Part shown: positions 17,013-25,558 of the stretch, one piece after another | Position numbering within the stretch: position 1 is the stretch's first letter | Layout of the letters: the number at the start of each line of letters is the position of its first letter | NCBI RefSeq assembly: GCF_002754475.1 | Contig: NZ_PEFL01000001.1 | Span: 868,001-932,000, forward strand | Reading direction: 5' to 3' | DNA length: 64,000 bases | Origin: Comamonas sp. 26 | GTDB taxonomy: Bacteria > Pseudomonadota > Gammaproteobacteria > Burkholderiales > Burkholderiaceae_C | Notes under the pieces: model-generated | What the model was told of the DNA's origin: nothing | Seen by the model: the letters and a program-made list of their open reading frames with translations, nothing else | Databases searched by the model: none | Position numbers and translations under genes: made by a program

Positions 17013-18392
17013 TCAGGGGCTAACTTTCTTCTTTCTGTACCACAAAGCATAGATGAGGATGAGGACGATGAGGAACGGCACACCCACCAGCGTTGTCGTA
17101 TGGAACTCCTTGGTAAACAGCGTGGTGACGATCACGCCCGCCATCAGAAGCGCGCCGATCAGCGTCAGCACCGGAAAGCCCCACATGCGGAATTCGAGCT
17201 TCTGGCCTGGGTGCTCGCGCTGCCAGCGAGGACGGAAGAACAGGTGCGTCACAAACACCATGAACCACGCAAACATGGCACCGAACATGGCAATGGACAT
17301 CATCAGCTCCAGCGACTCCTTTGGCTTGAAGACATTGAGCACCATGGCCACGGCCATGCCAAGGCAAGACACGGCAATCGCGCCCAGTGGCACGCCGCTT
17401 TTGCTGAGCCGGCTCAAGCGCTTGGGCGCATAGCCGCCACGAGAGAGGCTGAACATCATGCGCGAGGTGACATAGAGCTGGCTGTTCATGGCCGAAAGAG
17501 AGGCCAGCAGCACTACAAAGTTGAGAGCAGCCGCCGCGCCGGGGATCTGCAGAATCTCCATCACCTTCACGAACGGGCTCTTGTCTGTGCTGGCGTGGCT
17601 CCAGGGCACGATGGCCAGCATGAGCGCCAGCGACAGCAGATAGAACAGCACCAGACGCAGGACCGTGCTGCGGAAGGCACGGGTGACGGCTTGCTTGGGG
17701 TTCTGGGCTTCACCCGCTGCAATGGCGATGGACTCCAGACTCAGGTAGCTGAAGATGGCCACGATCACACCCACCCAGGTGCCCCACCAGCCATTGGGGA
17801 AGAAGCCGCCGTCGACAAAGTAGTTGTCAAAGCCCACGCCTGCGGGCCGCGTGCCAAACACCACATAGGCGGCGATCAGGATAAAGGCCACGATGGCAAT
17901 GACCTTGACCATGGAGAACCAGTACTCCACCTGACCAAAGGCCTTGACGCTGGTGGCGTTGACGGCGGCCAGCAGTACGGAGAACAGCAGCACCCACACC
18001 CATTGATCGACGGCAGGGAACCAGTAGGCCATGTACTTGCCCACGGCCGTGACCTCCATGCCCACGGCCAGCACCACGGCGCCCCAGTAGGCGTAGCGCA
18101 CCACAAAGCCGGCCAGGGGGCTGATGTAGTGTTCGGCATAGGCACCGAAGGAACCGGAAGTAGGGTGGGCTACCGTCATCTCGGCTAGGCAGCCCATGAG
18201 CAGCAGGCCGATGAAGGCGCCGATGGCGTAGCTGATGAGCACGCTGGGGCCGGCAAAGCCAATGGCAAAGGCACTGCCCATGAAGAGGCCGGTGCCAATG
18301 GCACCACCAATGGCAATCATGGTCATCTGGGCCGAGTTCAGGTGCGGCTGCAACCCGGTCTCGCGTTGCTGAATACTGTCAAAGTTGGCCAT
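17013..18392 (-). CDS. APC-superfamily amino acid permease
   Basis: This 459-residue, 12-helix permease is of the AAT (amino acid transporter) type. The first helix has the diagnostic IAIGGAIGTGLFMGSA motif for substrate binding. A conserved cytoplasmic EAQNPKQAVTRAFRST region follows helix 6. The tail is basic (YRKKKV). Upstream of kynB and kynU in the same direction, it probably imports tryptophan or kynurenine, inferred from context. The start MANFDSIQQRETGL is typical. Confidence 0.9.
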   Translation of the reverse strand: MANFDSIQQRETGLQPHLNSAQMTMIAIGGAIGTGLFMGSAFAIGFAGPSVLISYAIGAFIGLLLMGCLAEMTVAHPTSGSFGAYAEHYISPLAGFVVRYAYWGAVVLAVGMEVTAVGKYMAYWFPAVDQWVWVLLFSVLLAAVNATSVKAFGQVEYWFSMVKVIAIVAFILIAAYVVFGTRPAGVGFDNYFVDGGFFPNGWWGTWVGVIVAIFSYLSLESIAIAAGEAQNPKQAVTRAFRSTVLRLVLFYLLSLALMLAIVPWSHASTDKSPFVKVMEILQIPGAAAALNFVVLLASLSAMNSQLYVTSRMMFSLSRGGYAPKRLSRLSKSGVPLGAIAVSCLGMAVAMVLNVFKPKESLELMMSIAMFGAMFAWFMVFVTHLFFRPRWQREHPGQKLEFRMWGFPVLTLIGALLMAGVIVTTLFTKEFHTTTLVGVPFLIVLILIYALWYRKKKVSP

Positions 18393-18491
18393 TGCTTACT
18401 TGCGGGCTCTGAAAATGGGAGGAGCAAGTATCCCGCGAATACTCAGGCCAGGTGATGCTTGGCCGAATGCCCCGGAGCCTGTTCTGGCTGA

Positions 18492-19283
18492 TCAGCGCAT
18501 TGCCTGCGCGTAATTACCGGGCGTCAGTGCGTGGTGGGCTTTGAAGGTGCGTTGCATATGGGACTGGTCGGCAAAGCCCATCTGGTGGGCGACCGCTGCC
18601 AATGGCTGGCCCTGAGCCAGCAGGTGGCGTGCCGCATTCAGTCGCAGGTTGAGCCGGTAGGCCCCCGGCGTGACGCCGGTGATGGCCGTGAAGCGGCGAA
18701 TAAATCGGCTGGGGCTCATGCCGCAGCGCAGCGCTAGGGCCTGCACGCTGGTTTCATCTTCGGGGTTGCTGTGTAGATGCTGTAGTACAGACAGCATGGC
18801 ATGGGGCGGGTCGGTACGCGGCTGGTCGGTGCTGCCCAGCAGGCGCAGAAATTCTGTCAATGACTGCGTATGGCTTTGCATGTCTGAGGCTGTGCTGTCG
18901 CTGGCAAGCGGGCGGCAGAGCTGGTCGGCCCAGCGTGAAATCTCGGGCTGATCAAGAGCGTGCTTCGCAAAGTGCAGGGCGCTGACGCCGAGCTGCTCAT
19001 GCACCCAGTCGGCCTGCACAAACAGCATGCGGTATGACCAGGGCTGCGAGGTCTCGGGGTTGCAAGCGTGCCAGTGGCCGGGTTCGATCAAAACCACGTT
19101 GCCGGCTTTCAGCGCTTCGGGGCCCTGGTCATGGAGAAACAGGGTCTCGCCTTCATCCACGATTCCTATGGAGTACTGGGCGTGGGCATGCAGCCGGTAG
19201 CTGTAGCAGGACTGATGGCTGATGCGCAGCTCAGCCCAGGGCGTGGCTGGGTGGCGGTGGAATTGATGGCTGGGAGCTGGCAT
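18492..19283 (-). CDS. AraC-family transcriptional regulator
   Basis: This 263-residue regulator has an N-terminal cupin-like sensing domain (about residues 20-110, with HAHAQYSIGIVDEGET) and a C-terminal double helix-turn-helix (about 165-260, MSPSRFIRRFTAITGVTPGA and LAAVAHQMGFADQSHMQRTF). It lies just downstream of a LysE-type exporter gene on the same strand, a pairing common in amino-acid efflux. It may control that exporter or the permease-kynBU genes next door. Confidence 0.9.
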   Translation of the reverse strand: MPAPSHQFHRHPATPWAELRISHQSCYSYRLHAHAQYSIGIVDEGETLFLHDQGPEALKAGNVVLIEPGHWHACNPETSQPWSYRMLFVQADWVHEQLGVSALHFAKHALDQPEISRWADQLCRPLASDSTASDMQSHTQSLTEFLRLLGSTDQPRTDPPHAMLSVLQHLHSNPEDETSVQALALRCGMSPSRFIRRFTAITGVTPGAYRLNLRLNAARHLLAQGQPLAAVAHQMGFADQSHMQRTFKAHHALTPGNYAQAMR

Positions 19284-19292
19284 GGCGCTTCA

Positions 19293-19916
19293 TCATGCCA
19301 GCATGCTGACCACGCTAATCAGTAGCAGCAGGGCCAGTGTTTGATTCAGGCGTTGCTGGCGTTTGGGAGTGCTTAGCCATTGGGTAAGAGTGCGGCCCAG
19401 CGCGGCCCAGAAGCCGATTCCCAGCAAGCACGCCAGCAAAGAGATGGTGCAGAACATCAGCAGCGCGGTTTCCAGTGGCATATGAGGGCTCGCGAGTGGC
19501 GCGACAAAAATGCCCACACCGGACAGCGCTACCAGCCATGCCTTGGGGTTGAGGCTCTGAATCGCCACACCTTGCACAAATGCTCTGGCTAAACCCATTG
19601 GCAAAGTTGCAGAGGTATTGGCTTCAGCTGAAGAGCCGACTGGGCTATATGCCAGCTGCCATGCCAGCCATAGCAAATAGGCGGCGCAAATACGCGGAGC
19701 CCATCGCAGCACTTCAGGCTGCTTGAGCAACCAATGGCCACTCTGTCCCATCAGCCAGACAATGGCTGCATAACCGAGGCTGGCACCGAGCACATAAACA
19801 AAAGCGGTGATCCGGCAGCGGCCGCCACCGTGGCGCAGGGCAATCAGGTTCACGGGGCCGGGTGTAATGGCTCCCGCCAGTGCAAATCCGGCCATGGCCA
19901 AGAATGAAGAAAACAT
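19293..19916 (-). CDS. LysE/RhtB-family amino acid exporter
   Basis: This 207-residue membrane protein has six hydrophobic segments. The family signature GAITPGPVNLIALRHG is in the first loop region (about residues 15-30). A second-half SLNPKAWLVAL segment is also typical. I start at MFSSFLAMAGF (19916), since the longer frame adds a non-family N-terminus. The AraC regulator follows with a gap of 9 bp, so the two are probably one transcript. The exported substrate is unknown. Confidence 0.88.
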   Translation of the reverse strand: MFSSFLAMAGFALAGAITPGPVNLIALRHGGGRCRITAFVYVLGASLGYAAIVWLMGQSGHWLLKQPEVLRWAPRICAAYLLWLAWQLAYSPVGSSAEANTSATLPMGLARAFVQGVAIQSLNPKAWLVALSGVGIFVAPLASPHMPLETALLMFCTISLLACLLGIGFWAALGRTLTQWLSTPKRQQRLNQTLALLLLISVVSMLA

Positions 19917-20096
19917 GAGAAAGCCCGAAGTACAAGGCTGGCAAGTCTGGACTATCTGTACTGCGAGGTATTGAACAAAATTGCGCCTTTGACCCGTGAA
20001 CAACTGCAAAACGGCGTCTTTTCAGATAAGCCATCACGGCAACTTGCGTTACGCTTGGATTCTTTTTTGCCCATCTGCTTACCATCTCCGTCTTCC

Positions 20097-20879
20097 ATGT
20101 CTCCCGCTCAAGCTTCTCCTCCTCCCCGTGTCTGGCCAGCGGTGCGCATGGTTGCGTGTGCCGATATGGGTATGAAGCGCCATAACAATGAAGACGCGGT
20201 CGGCATCCAGCCCCTGGCTGAGCCTTGGCCTGTAGCCGTGCTGGCTGATGGCATGGGGGGCTATAACGCGGGCGAGGTGGCCAGCGCCATGGCGGTTGAC
20301 CTGATTACGGCTGCGGTGCGCAATGAAGCCTGGGCGGACAGCTCTGCCAAGGTAGCGCAATGCGAGCTGACCGATGCCTTTCACATGGCAAACCTAGCCA
20401 TCTTCGGGGCCGCGCAATCTGCGCCTGAATGCCGCGGCATGGGCACCACCGTTGTTGCTGCCCTGGTGCTGGAGGATGAACTCCTGGTGGCTCACCTGGG
20501 CGATTCCCGTGCCTACGCCTGGCGCGAGGGACAGTTGCAGTGCCTGACGCGCGACCATTCTCTGGTGCAGCAAGAGATTGATGCCGGCCTGATCACGGCC
20601 GAAGAAGCTTTGCATTCCCGCTACAGCCACTTGGTCACCCGCGCTCTGGGGGTCACGTCGCTGGTCGAGCCAGAACTCACGCACTGGCCACTGCACCATG
20701 GCGACCGCATCATGCTCTGCTCAGACGGGTTGACCGATATGCTGCCCGATGCCTGCCTGCAATCCTTGTTTGAGGAAAACCTGCCGCTGCAGGAGTTGCT
20801 GCTCTCGCTGATCGCAGCAGCGAATGCGGCGGGCGGCAAGGACAATATCGGCGTGGTGCTGATCGAGGAAGATGCCTAA
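20097..20879 (+). CDS. PP2C-family serine/threonine protein phosphatase
   Basis: This 260-residue Stp1-type phosphatase contains the metal-binding motifs in order: ADMGMKRHNNEDA (about 22-34), ADGMGGYNAGEVAS (about 48-61), HLGDSRAY, LCSDGLTDML and GGKDNIGVVLIE near the C-terminus. It removes phosphate from Ser/Thr residues using Mn2+ or Mg2+. No kinase or FHA gene is visible beside it. The start at 20097 is the last ATG before the conserved domain; upstream in-frame sequence is long but looks non-coding. Confidence 0.92.
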   Translation: MSPAQASPPPRVWPAVRMVACADMGMKRHNNEDAVGIQPLAEPWPVAVLADGMGGYNAGEVASAMAVDLITAAVRNEAWADSSAKVAQCELTDAFHMANLAIFGAAQSAPECRGMGTTVVAALVLEDELLVAHLGDSRAYAWREGQLQCLTRDHSLVQQEIDAGLITAEEALHSRYSHLVTRALGVTSLVEPELTHWPLHHGDRIMLCSDGLTDMLPDACLQSLFEENLPLQELLLSLIAAANAAGGKDNIGVVLIEEDA

Positions 20880-20910
20880 GCCTTCATCTAATTAGAGCGC
20901 GTAGAGTGGT

Positions 20911-21231
20911 CTAAAGCAGTCCGCTTTCCAGTGCCGTCATGCCATTGCGGCGGCGCACGCGGTTGCAGGCGTCCGAGCCTGCAGCAAACTCGCGACAGGG
21001 CGAGGGCCGCCATTCATAAATGCCGCAACTGGCTTTTTCTCCCACTTTGCCGATCAAGGCCGCGCAACGCGGCTTGGCCCAGTCCGTTCCGCGCATGCGG
21101 CAGGTGTAGTCGGTGACTTCTTCGGACAGCCCCGAAGGAACACTGCCCCCTTGTTCCTGGGATTCATGGACGGAAAAGTCCACGCGAAATGATGCGCAGC
21201 AGGCACCGCAGGTCAGGCAGGGATGGGTCAT
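20911..21231 (-). CDS. YkgJ-family cysteine cluster protein
   Basis: This 106-residue protein has CLTCGACC at residues 5-12 and further cysteines in CRMRGTD, CAALIGK, CGIYEWRPSPC and DACN. The pattern matches the zinc/iron-chelating YkgJ (UPF0153) family, whose function is not settled. The ATG at 21231 places the first cysteine pair at its usual N-terminal position. It is divergent from feoA, and a related protein is encoded on the other side of the feo operon. Confidence 0.88.
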   Translation of the reverse strand: MTHPCLTCGACCASFRVDFSVHESQEQGGSVPSGLSEEVTDYTCRMRGTDWAKPRCAALIGKVGEKASCGIYEWRPSPCREFAAGSDACNRVRRRNGMTALESGLL

Positions 21232-21438
21232 GGCTGGGCCAGAAAAAGAGCTGGGGCGGAATTTTCTCTGCTGAATGACGCACGGCAAGGCGTCGTTTTG
21301 AAAATCCGACTGTGCTGCAGGGAAACAAAGCTCTCAAGGCTTAGAGGTAGAGCAAGTGCAGACTAATGTTCCTCTTTAGGGCTGAAAGCCACATGCCTGC
21401 GGCACTGCGGCGCACTGGGACTCTGAAGACGCCTGAAC

Positions 21439-21457
21439 CATAATGAGAATTAAACTC
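21439..21457 (+). promoter_or_regulatory. Candidate Fur box upstream of feoA
   Basis: CATAATGAGAATTAAACTC matches 13 of 19 positions of the Fur consensus and lies 15 bases before the chosen feoA start. Iron-dependent repression of feoAB is well known in related bacteria. Confidence 0.6.
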
Positions 21458-21472
21458 AATAAAATAGCGCCC

Positions 21473-21808
21473 ATGAGTATCTTGCAGTCCTTGGCCTCGG
21501 ATAGCGCGGCCCCCGTTTTTGCGTCGGATGACGCACCAGTGACCGCGCAGGCTGCGATCAGCCTCGACACGCTGGCTGTCAACACCTCTGCCCGCGTGGT
21601 GGATCTGGTCAGCGCCAGCAATGCGGAGGAGCAAGAGCTGATGCTGCGCCTCATGGAAATCGGTTTCCTGCCTGGCGAGCATGTACGCATTGTGGCCACC
21701 GGCTTTCCCGGCCCCGACCCACTTGCCGTGCGCGTCGGTGCGGCCACTTTTGCACTGCGCCGCTATGAAGCGTCGCGGGTCATGGTGGCGGTGGAGGCAA
21801 AGCCATGA
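21473..21808 (+). CDS. feoA: Ferrous iron transport protein A
   Basis: FeoA is a 111-residue SH3-like cytoplasmic partner of FeoB. The core segment runs from about residue 35 (ARVVDLVSAS) through LMLRLMEIGFLPGEHVRIV to VRVGAATFALRRYEASRV. The N-terminal 30 residues are an Ala/Ser-rich extension. I start at 21473; an in-frame ATG at 21443 lies inside the Fur box and is unlikely. It overlaps feoB by four bases (ATGA), so the two are translationally coupled. Confidence 0.9.
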   Translation: MSILQSLASDSAAPVFASDDAPVTAQAAISLDTLAVNTSARVVDLVSASNAEEQELMLRLMEIGFLPGEHVRIVATGFPGPDPLAVRVGAATFALRRYEASRVMVAVEAKP

Positions 21809-23781
21809 ACGCGCGTGACAACCCGAAAACAGAGCAGCTCGTGCAAAACATCTCTCTTCAGAATCTGAATGCCGGCTCTGCCACTGCTGCAGACCCGAAT
21901 GCGCCACTGCGCGCCGCCTTGCTGGGCAATCCCAACTGTGGCAAGACTGCGCTGTTCAACCTGTTGACTGGCGCACGCCAGAAGGTTGCCAACTACGCAG
22001 GCGTGACGGTAGAGCGCAAAGAAGGCTGGCTGAGCACGCCGGGCAAGCGCCGCGTGCGCCTGCTGGATCTGCCAGGCACCTACAGCTTGCATGCGCACAG
22101 CGATGATGAGCGCATCACCCGCGACATTGTCAGTGGCCTGCATGGGCGCGAAGCACCGCCCGAGCTGCTGATCTGCGTGACCGATGCCACGCACCTGCGT
22201 CTGAATCTGCGTCTTGTACTGGAAGCCCGTGCCTTGGGCCTGCCCATGCTGCTGGTGCTCAATATGAGCGATATGGCGCGCCGCCAGGGCATCGTGGTGG
22301 ACAAGGCCAAGCTCAGCCAGGCACTGGGCATGCCCGTGATCGAGAGCGTGGGGGTGCGACTGGACGGCGGCAAAGAGCTGCTGAACTGGCTGGACAGCGA
22401 GCAGGCCCGCTCGCTCAAGGCACCGTCCATGGAAGGGCGCTGGAAGCCCAAGGCCGGGCTGGGAGCCAAGGAGCAATTGCTGAGCCTGCACCAGCAGGTG
22501 GCAGACATGATGCGCGAAGCCGTGCAGGAGCCACAGGTGGACAACCAGCGCGCAGACCGCATTGATGCGGTGGTGCTGCATCCCGTCTGGGGCACGCTGC
22601 TGCTGCTGGTGACGTTGTTTCTGATTTTTCAGGCGGTGTTCAGCTGGGCCGAGCCATTGATGGAAGGCATTGAAGGCGGGGTTGCCAGCTTTGGTCAGTG
22701 GGTTGGCAATGTCATGCCAGACGGCGTGCTGCGCAGCCTGCTGGTGGACGGCGTGATTGCCGGAACCGGCGCGGTGCTGGTGTTTTTGCCGCAGATTCTG
22801 ATTCTGTTCTTCTTCATTCTGGTGCTGGAAGATTCGGGCTATCTGCCGCGTGCGGCTTTTCTGCTGGACCGCATCATGGGCACTGTGGGTCTGTCGGGGC
22901 GCTCTTTCATTCCGCTGCTTTCCAGCTTTGCCTGCGCCGTGCCCGGCATCATGGCCACGCGCTCCATCAGCAGCTGGCGTGACCGGCTGCTGACCATCAT
23001 GATTGCGCCGCTGATGACTTGTTCGGCGCGCCTGCCCGTGTACGCGCTGCTGATCGGTGCCTTCATCCCCGAGCAAACCGTGGGTGGCTTGTTCAATCTG
23101 CAAGGTCTGGTGCTGTTTGCGTTGTATGTGGGCGGTATCGTCAGCGCCATGGCGGTGGCCTGGGTGGCCAAACTGTTCAGAACCAACAAGGCGCGTACAC
23201 CGCTGATGATGGAGCTGCCAGCCTACCGCTGGCCCAGCATCCGCAGTCTGGCCCTGGGCCTGTATGAGCGCGCCATCATCTTCCTGCGCCGCGTGGGCGG
23301 CATCATCTTGACGGTGAGCATCGTGCTGTGGTTCCTGGCCAGCTACCCGGGTGCACCGGAAGGCGTGACAGAAGGCGCGATCCGCTACAGCTTTGCCGGC
23401 CAGATCGGCCGCTGGCTGGAAGTGGTGCTGGCACCGATTGGCTTTAACTGGCAGATCGCCATTGCACTCGTGCCCGGCATGGCCGCGCGTGAGGTGGCTG
23501 TGGGTGCATTGGGTACGGTATACGCACTGTCGGCCTCCAGCGATGACGCCATGGCCCAGCAACTGGGCCCGCTGATTGCGCACAGCTGGTCGCTGGCAAC
23601 GGCCTTGTCGCTGCTGGTGTGGTTTGTGTTTGCGCCCCAGTGCATCTCCACGCTGGCCATCGTCAAGCGTGAGACCAATGGCTGGCGCTACCCGCTGATC
23701 ATGACCGGCTATATGTTTGGTCTGGCCTATTTGTGCAGCTTTATCACCTACCGTGTGGCCGTGGCCTTCGGTGCGGGCTAA
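21805..23781 (+). CDS. feoB: Ferrous iron transporter FeoB
   Basis: FeoB is a 658-residue inner-membrane iron(II) transporter with a GTPase domain. The G domain has GNPNCGKT (G1, about 42-49), a conserved threonine region ANYAGVTVE (G2), DLPGTYS (G3) and NMSD (G4). The membrane part carries two gate regions, including GRSFIPLLSSFACAVPGI and the later VPGMAAREVAVGALGT. Length is shorter than E. coli FeoB but usual for this group. It is followed by a small Cys-rich membrane protein gene. Confidence 0.96.
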   Translation: MNARDNPKTEQLVQNISLQNLNAGSATAADPNAPLRAALLGNPNCGKTALFNLLTGARQKVANYAGVTVERKEGWLSTPGKRRVRLLDLPGTYSLHAHSDDERITRDIVSGLHGREAPPELLICVTDATHLRLNLRLVLEARALGLPMLLVLNMSDMARRQGIVVDKAKLSQALGMPVIESVGVRLDGGKELLNWLDSEQARSLKAPSMEGRWKPKAGLGAKEQLLSLHQQVADMMREAVQEPQVDNQRADRIDAVVLHPVWGTLLLLVTLFLIFQAVFSWAEPLMEGIEGGVASFGQWVGNVMPDGVLRSLLVDGVIAGTGAVLVFLPQILILFFFILVLEDSGYLPRAAFLLDRIMGTVGLSGRSFIPLLSSFACAVPGIMATRSISSWRDRLLTIMIAPLMTCSARLPVYALLIGAFIPEQTVGGLFNLQGLVLFALYVGGIVSAMAVAWVAKLFRTNKARTPLMMELPAYRWPSIRSLALGLYERAIIFLRRVGGIILTVSIVLWFLASYPGAPEGVTEGAIRYSFAGQIGRWLEVVLAPIGFNWQIAIALVPGMAAREVAVGALGTVYALSASSDDAMAQQLGPLIAHSWSLATALSLLVWFVFAPQCISTLAIVKRETNGWRYPLIMTGYMFGLAYLCSFITYRVAVAFGAG

Positions 23782-23808
23782 GCCTAGCCTGAAGAAAGGA
23801 AACAGCAA

Positions 23809-24003
23809 ATGCAGGAAATCATTGTGGGACTGATTGTGGCGCTGGCTGCCGTGGCTTTGGTTTGGCGGCTCATGCCTTCGGCCCTGAAGCGAAAGCTGGC
23901 ACAGTCGCACCCCGCGCTGGCGGGTATCAACAAGGACAGCGGCTGCGGCGGCTGCAGCGCTTGCGGGGGTGATAGCTGCGCGCCCAGTGCTAAAAAGCCC
24001 TGA
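23809..24003 (+). CDS. Small Cys-rich membrane protein downstream of FeoB
   Basis: This 64-residue protein has one transmembrane helix (IIVGLIVALAAVALVWRLM, residues 4-22), a basic segment and a cysteine cluster (CGGCSACGGDSC, about residues 47-58). GAAAGGA lies at good spacing before the ATG, 27 bases after feoB. It occupies the position of FeoC but has no winged helix. It resembles the short FeoB-associated proteins annotated as DUF6587, as far as I recall. A role in iron delivery or Fe-S binding at the transporter is inference. Confidence 0.8.
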   Translation: MQEIIVGLIVALAAVALVWRLMPSALKRKLAQSHPALAGINKDSGCGGCSACGGDSCAPSAKKP

Positions 24004-24040
24004 GGCTTGAGAGCCGCCAAGGCAGGCGGGGTAGTCAGAT

Positions 24041-24078
24041 AAGGCTTGAGGCGCTTTGCGGTGCCTCAGGCCTTTTTA
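24041..24078 (+). terminator. Terminator of the feo operon
   Basis: The 12-bp stem AAGGCTTGAGGC / GCCTCAGGCCTT (one G-U pair) is followed by TTTAT. It overlaps the last codons of the convergent reductase-like gene. Confidence 0.8.
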
Positions 24079-24629
24079 TTTCCTGGCGCGTTCTCCAGCG
24101 CGTAGTGGCTTTGCACCAGGTCAAAGTCCCAGCTGCGCGTGACTAGGTGGCGCAGCTGCACCGCGGTTTGCCCGGGGCCCAGCGGGCCAAACAGCGGCAA
24201 GCCCTCGCCCAGCAACACGGGGATGCGGGTAATGGTGATTTCATCGAGCAAGCCCGCAGCAATAAAAGACTGCAGGGTCAGGCCTCCATCCACATACAGG
24301 CGCGGCTGACCCTGTGCCGCGGCATGAGCGACGAGTTCTGCAGGAGTGCCTTTGAAGAGATGCACGCCAGCAGGCGCGTCGGGCAATTCCTTTAAGCTGC
24401 GGCTCAGCACATAGACCGGCTTGTCATACGGCCAGGGCGTGAAACCACGTACTTTTTCATAGGTGTTGCGACCCATGACCAAGGCATCAATGCCTTGCAT
24501 GAATTCGGCATAGCCGCAGTCTTCGGGCGGGGTAATGCGGGCCTGGGCGGCGTCAAGCCAGTCGAGTCCACCATCGGGGCGGGCGATAAAACCGTCAAGG
24601 CTGGTGGCGATATAGGCGTAGCAGGGCAT
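24066..24629 (-). CDS. Dihydrofolate reductase / RibD C-terminal domain family protein
   Basis: This 187-residue protein has the DHFR-like fold seen in RibD C-terminal domains. The start is YAYIATSLDGFIARPDGGLDW, the middle has ALVMGRNTYEKV, and a LYVDGGLTLQSFIAAGLLDE segment precedes the TRIPVLLGEGLPLF strand. It is likely an NADPH-dependent reductase of unknown substrate; it is not the folate or riboflavin enzyme itself. It is encoded alone. Confidence 0.85.
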   Translation of the reverse strand: MPCYAYIATSLDGFIARPDGGLDWLDAAQARITPPEDCGYAEFMQGIDALVMGRNTYEKVRGFTPWPYDKPVYVLSRSLKELPDAPAGVHLFKGTPAELVAHAAAQGQPRLYVDGGLTLQSFIAAGLLDEITITRIPVLLGEGLPLFGPLGPGQTAVQLRHLVTRSWDFDLVQSHYALENAPGNKKA

Positions 24630-24656
24630 TGTGTGATTCCATTCAAACAGGAGCTG

Positions 24657-24734
24657 ATGGCGCTTGTTTATAGATAGTTTCAGCCCTCAATGGCGCTATA
24701 ACCATTGATAAGCAAGCGCAAGCAGCTATCAAAA
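24657..24734. repeat. Dispersed AGCTGC / GCGCTT repeat, copy 4
   Basis: GGCGCTTGTTTATAGATAG and the return arm AAGCGCAAGCAGCTATC lie around a second short arm. It lies in the gap between two convergently spaced minus-strand genes. Confidence 0.55.
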
Positions 24735-24776
24735 TACGGGAGCCGGCCCTTGAGTGTTATAGCTGTCTCGAACGGC

Positions 24777-25142
24777 TTACGCCGTTTCCTGCCACTGCTC
24801 CACTTCTCGCTCTAGCAGCACGGGCAGGCCAAATTTCTCGCGGGTATCGTGGCAACCGTAGGATGCAAACGGAAAGTCGCGGCAGGGCTTGGAGCGCTGC
24901 TCGTAAATGCCGCAGCCCATGCAGCCTTCGCCCACCTCAGGCAACTCGCGCAGGGCTACGCAGCGCACGGGGTGGCGTTCCGTGCCATTCATGCGGGCAC
25001 GGTTGCCCTTGCCGGGGACTTCATGGGCCAGCTCGTCAGGCACGGTGCCGCCCATGGATTGCAGCTCGTAAATAGAGAATTCAACGCGGTAGTTCTGGCA
25101 GCAAACGCCGCAGGTCAGACAGGGGTGAACAGATTCGGTCAT
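24777..25142 (-). CDS. YkgJ-family cysteine cluster protein (second copy)
   Basis: This 121-residue protein opens with HPCLTCGVCCQNYRVEFSIYE and carries cysteines in RCVALRE, GCMGCGIYEQRSKPC and YGCHD. It is clearly related to the protein encoded at 20911-21231 (same CLTCG-CC start, same CGIYE--PSPC/SKPC block), but with an inserted loop. The two flank the feo operon on the same strand. Metal binding is expected from the cysteines, and the function is unknown. Confidence 0.88.
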   Translation of the reverse strand: MTESVHPCLTCGVCCQNYRVEFSIYELQSMGGTVPDELAHEVPGKGNRARMNGTERHPVRCVALRELPEVGEGCMGCGIYEQRSKPCRDFPFASYGCHDTREKFGLPVLLEREVEQWQETA

Positions 25143-25558
25143 CGGGTTTCTTCGATTTTTCAGGCATCAGCAACGACAGCCCTTGCTCTCCTTGAGGAAA
25201 GGGGCTGTGCTCGGTCAGGGATGAGGAGGGGGTCTGCGCAAGCGCAAAACCTGGTGCCTGAGCCACTAGGTGTGGCCCTGAAGAAACTTCAGATAGAAGG
25301 TATGTATGCGCACATAAAGCGCGCGCACCCGGGCCGCAAAGCGTTTGCGCGGTCCGTAGCAGCAGGGCACGCTCCAGTGGCGTGCCACGTGGGGCTGGCG
25401 CAGGGCGCTGGCCCCAAAGCTGTGCCTGAACCCCGAGGCTGCGCGGTGCACAAACGCAAACACCGCCTGCGGGTGCGGTACCAGCAGGCGGTGTTTGAAT
25501 GGGGTATGGCTCAGGTGCATGGGTGTGTAGGTATGCAGATGAGCCAGGGCGTGGGGGA
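25143..25558. other. Gene-free gap containing a 12-bp hairpin
   Basis: About 416 bases between the YkgJ gene and argF (both minus). No frame here has a ribosome binding site plus recognisable protein character; the longest minus-strand frame reads through the hairpin described separately. The stretch at 25310-25450 is rich in GCGC and GCAGG runs. Confidence 0.5.
25458..25496 (-). terminator. Candidate terminator downstream of argF
   Basis: The perfect 12-bp inverted repeat AAACACCGCCTG / CAGGCGGTGTTT has a 15-base loop and lies 63 bases past the argF stop. The following T run is interrupted (GTTTGCGTTTG), so efficiency is unclear. Confidence 0.55.

Noticed and set aside
17100..18188. 362-residue plus-strand frame opposite the amino acid permease
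   Set aside because: His/Gln/Gly-rich shadow of a clear 12-helix permease.
21763..23910. 715-residue minus-strand frame opposite feoB
   Set aside because: It is the complement of a fully diagnostic FeoB; His/Gln-rich composition is typical of a high-G+C shadow.
25266..25520. 84-residue minus-strand frame between the YkgJ gene and argF
   Set aside because: It has no ribosome binding site, runs through the argF hairpin, and has a biased composition without a recognisable domain.
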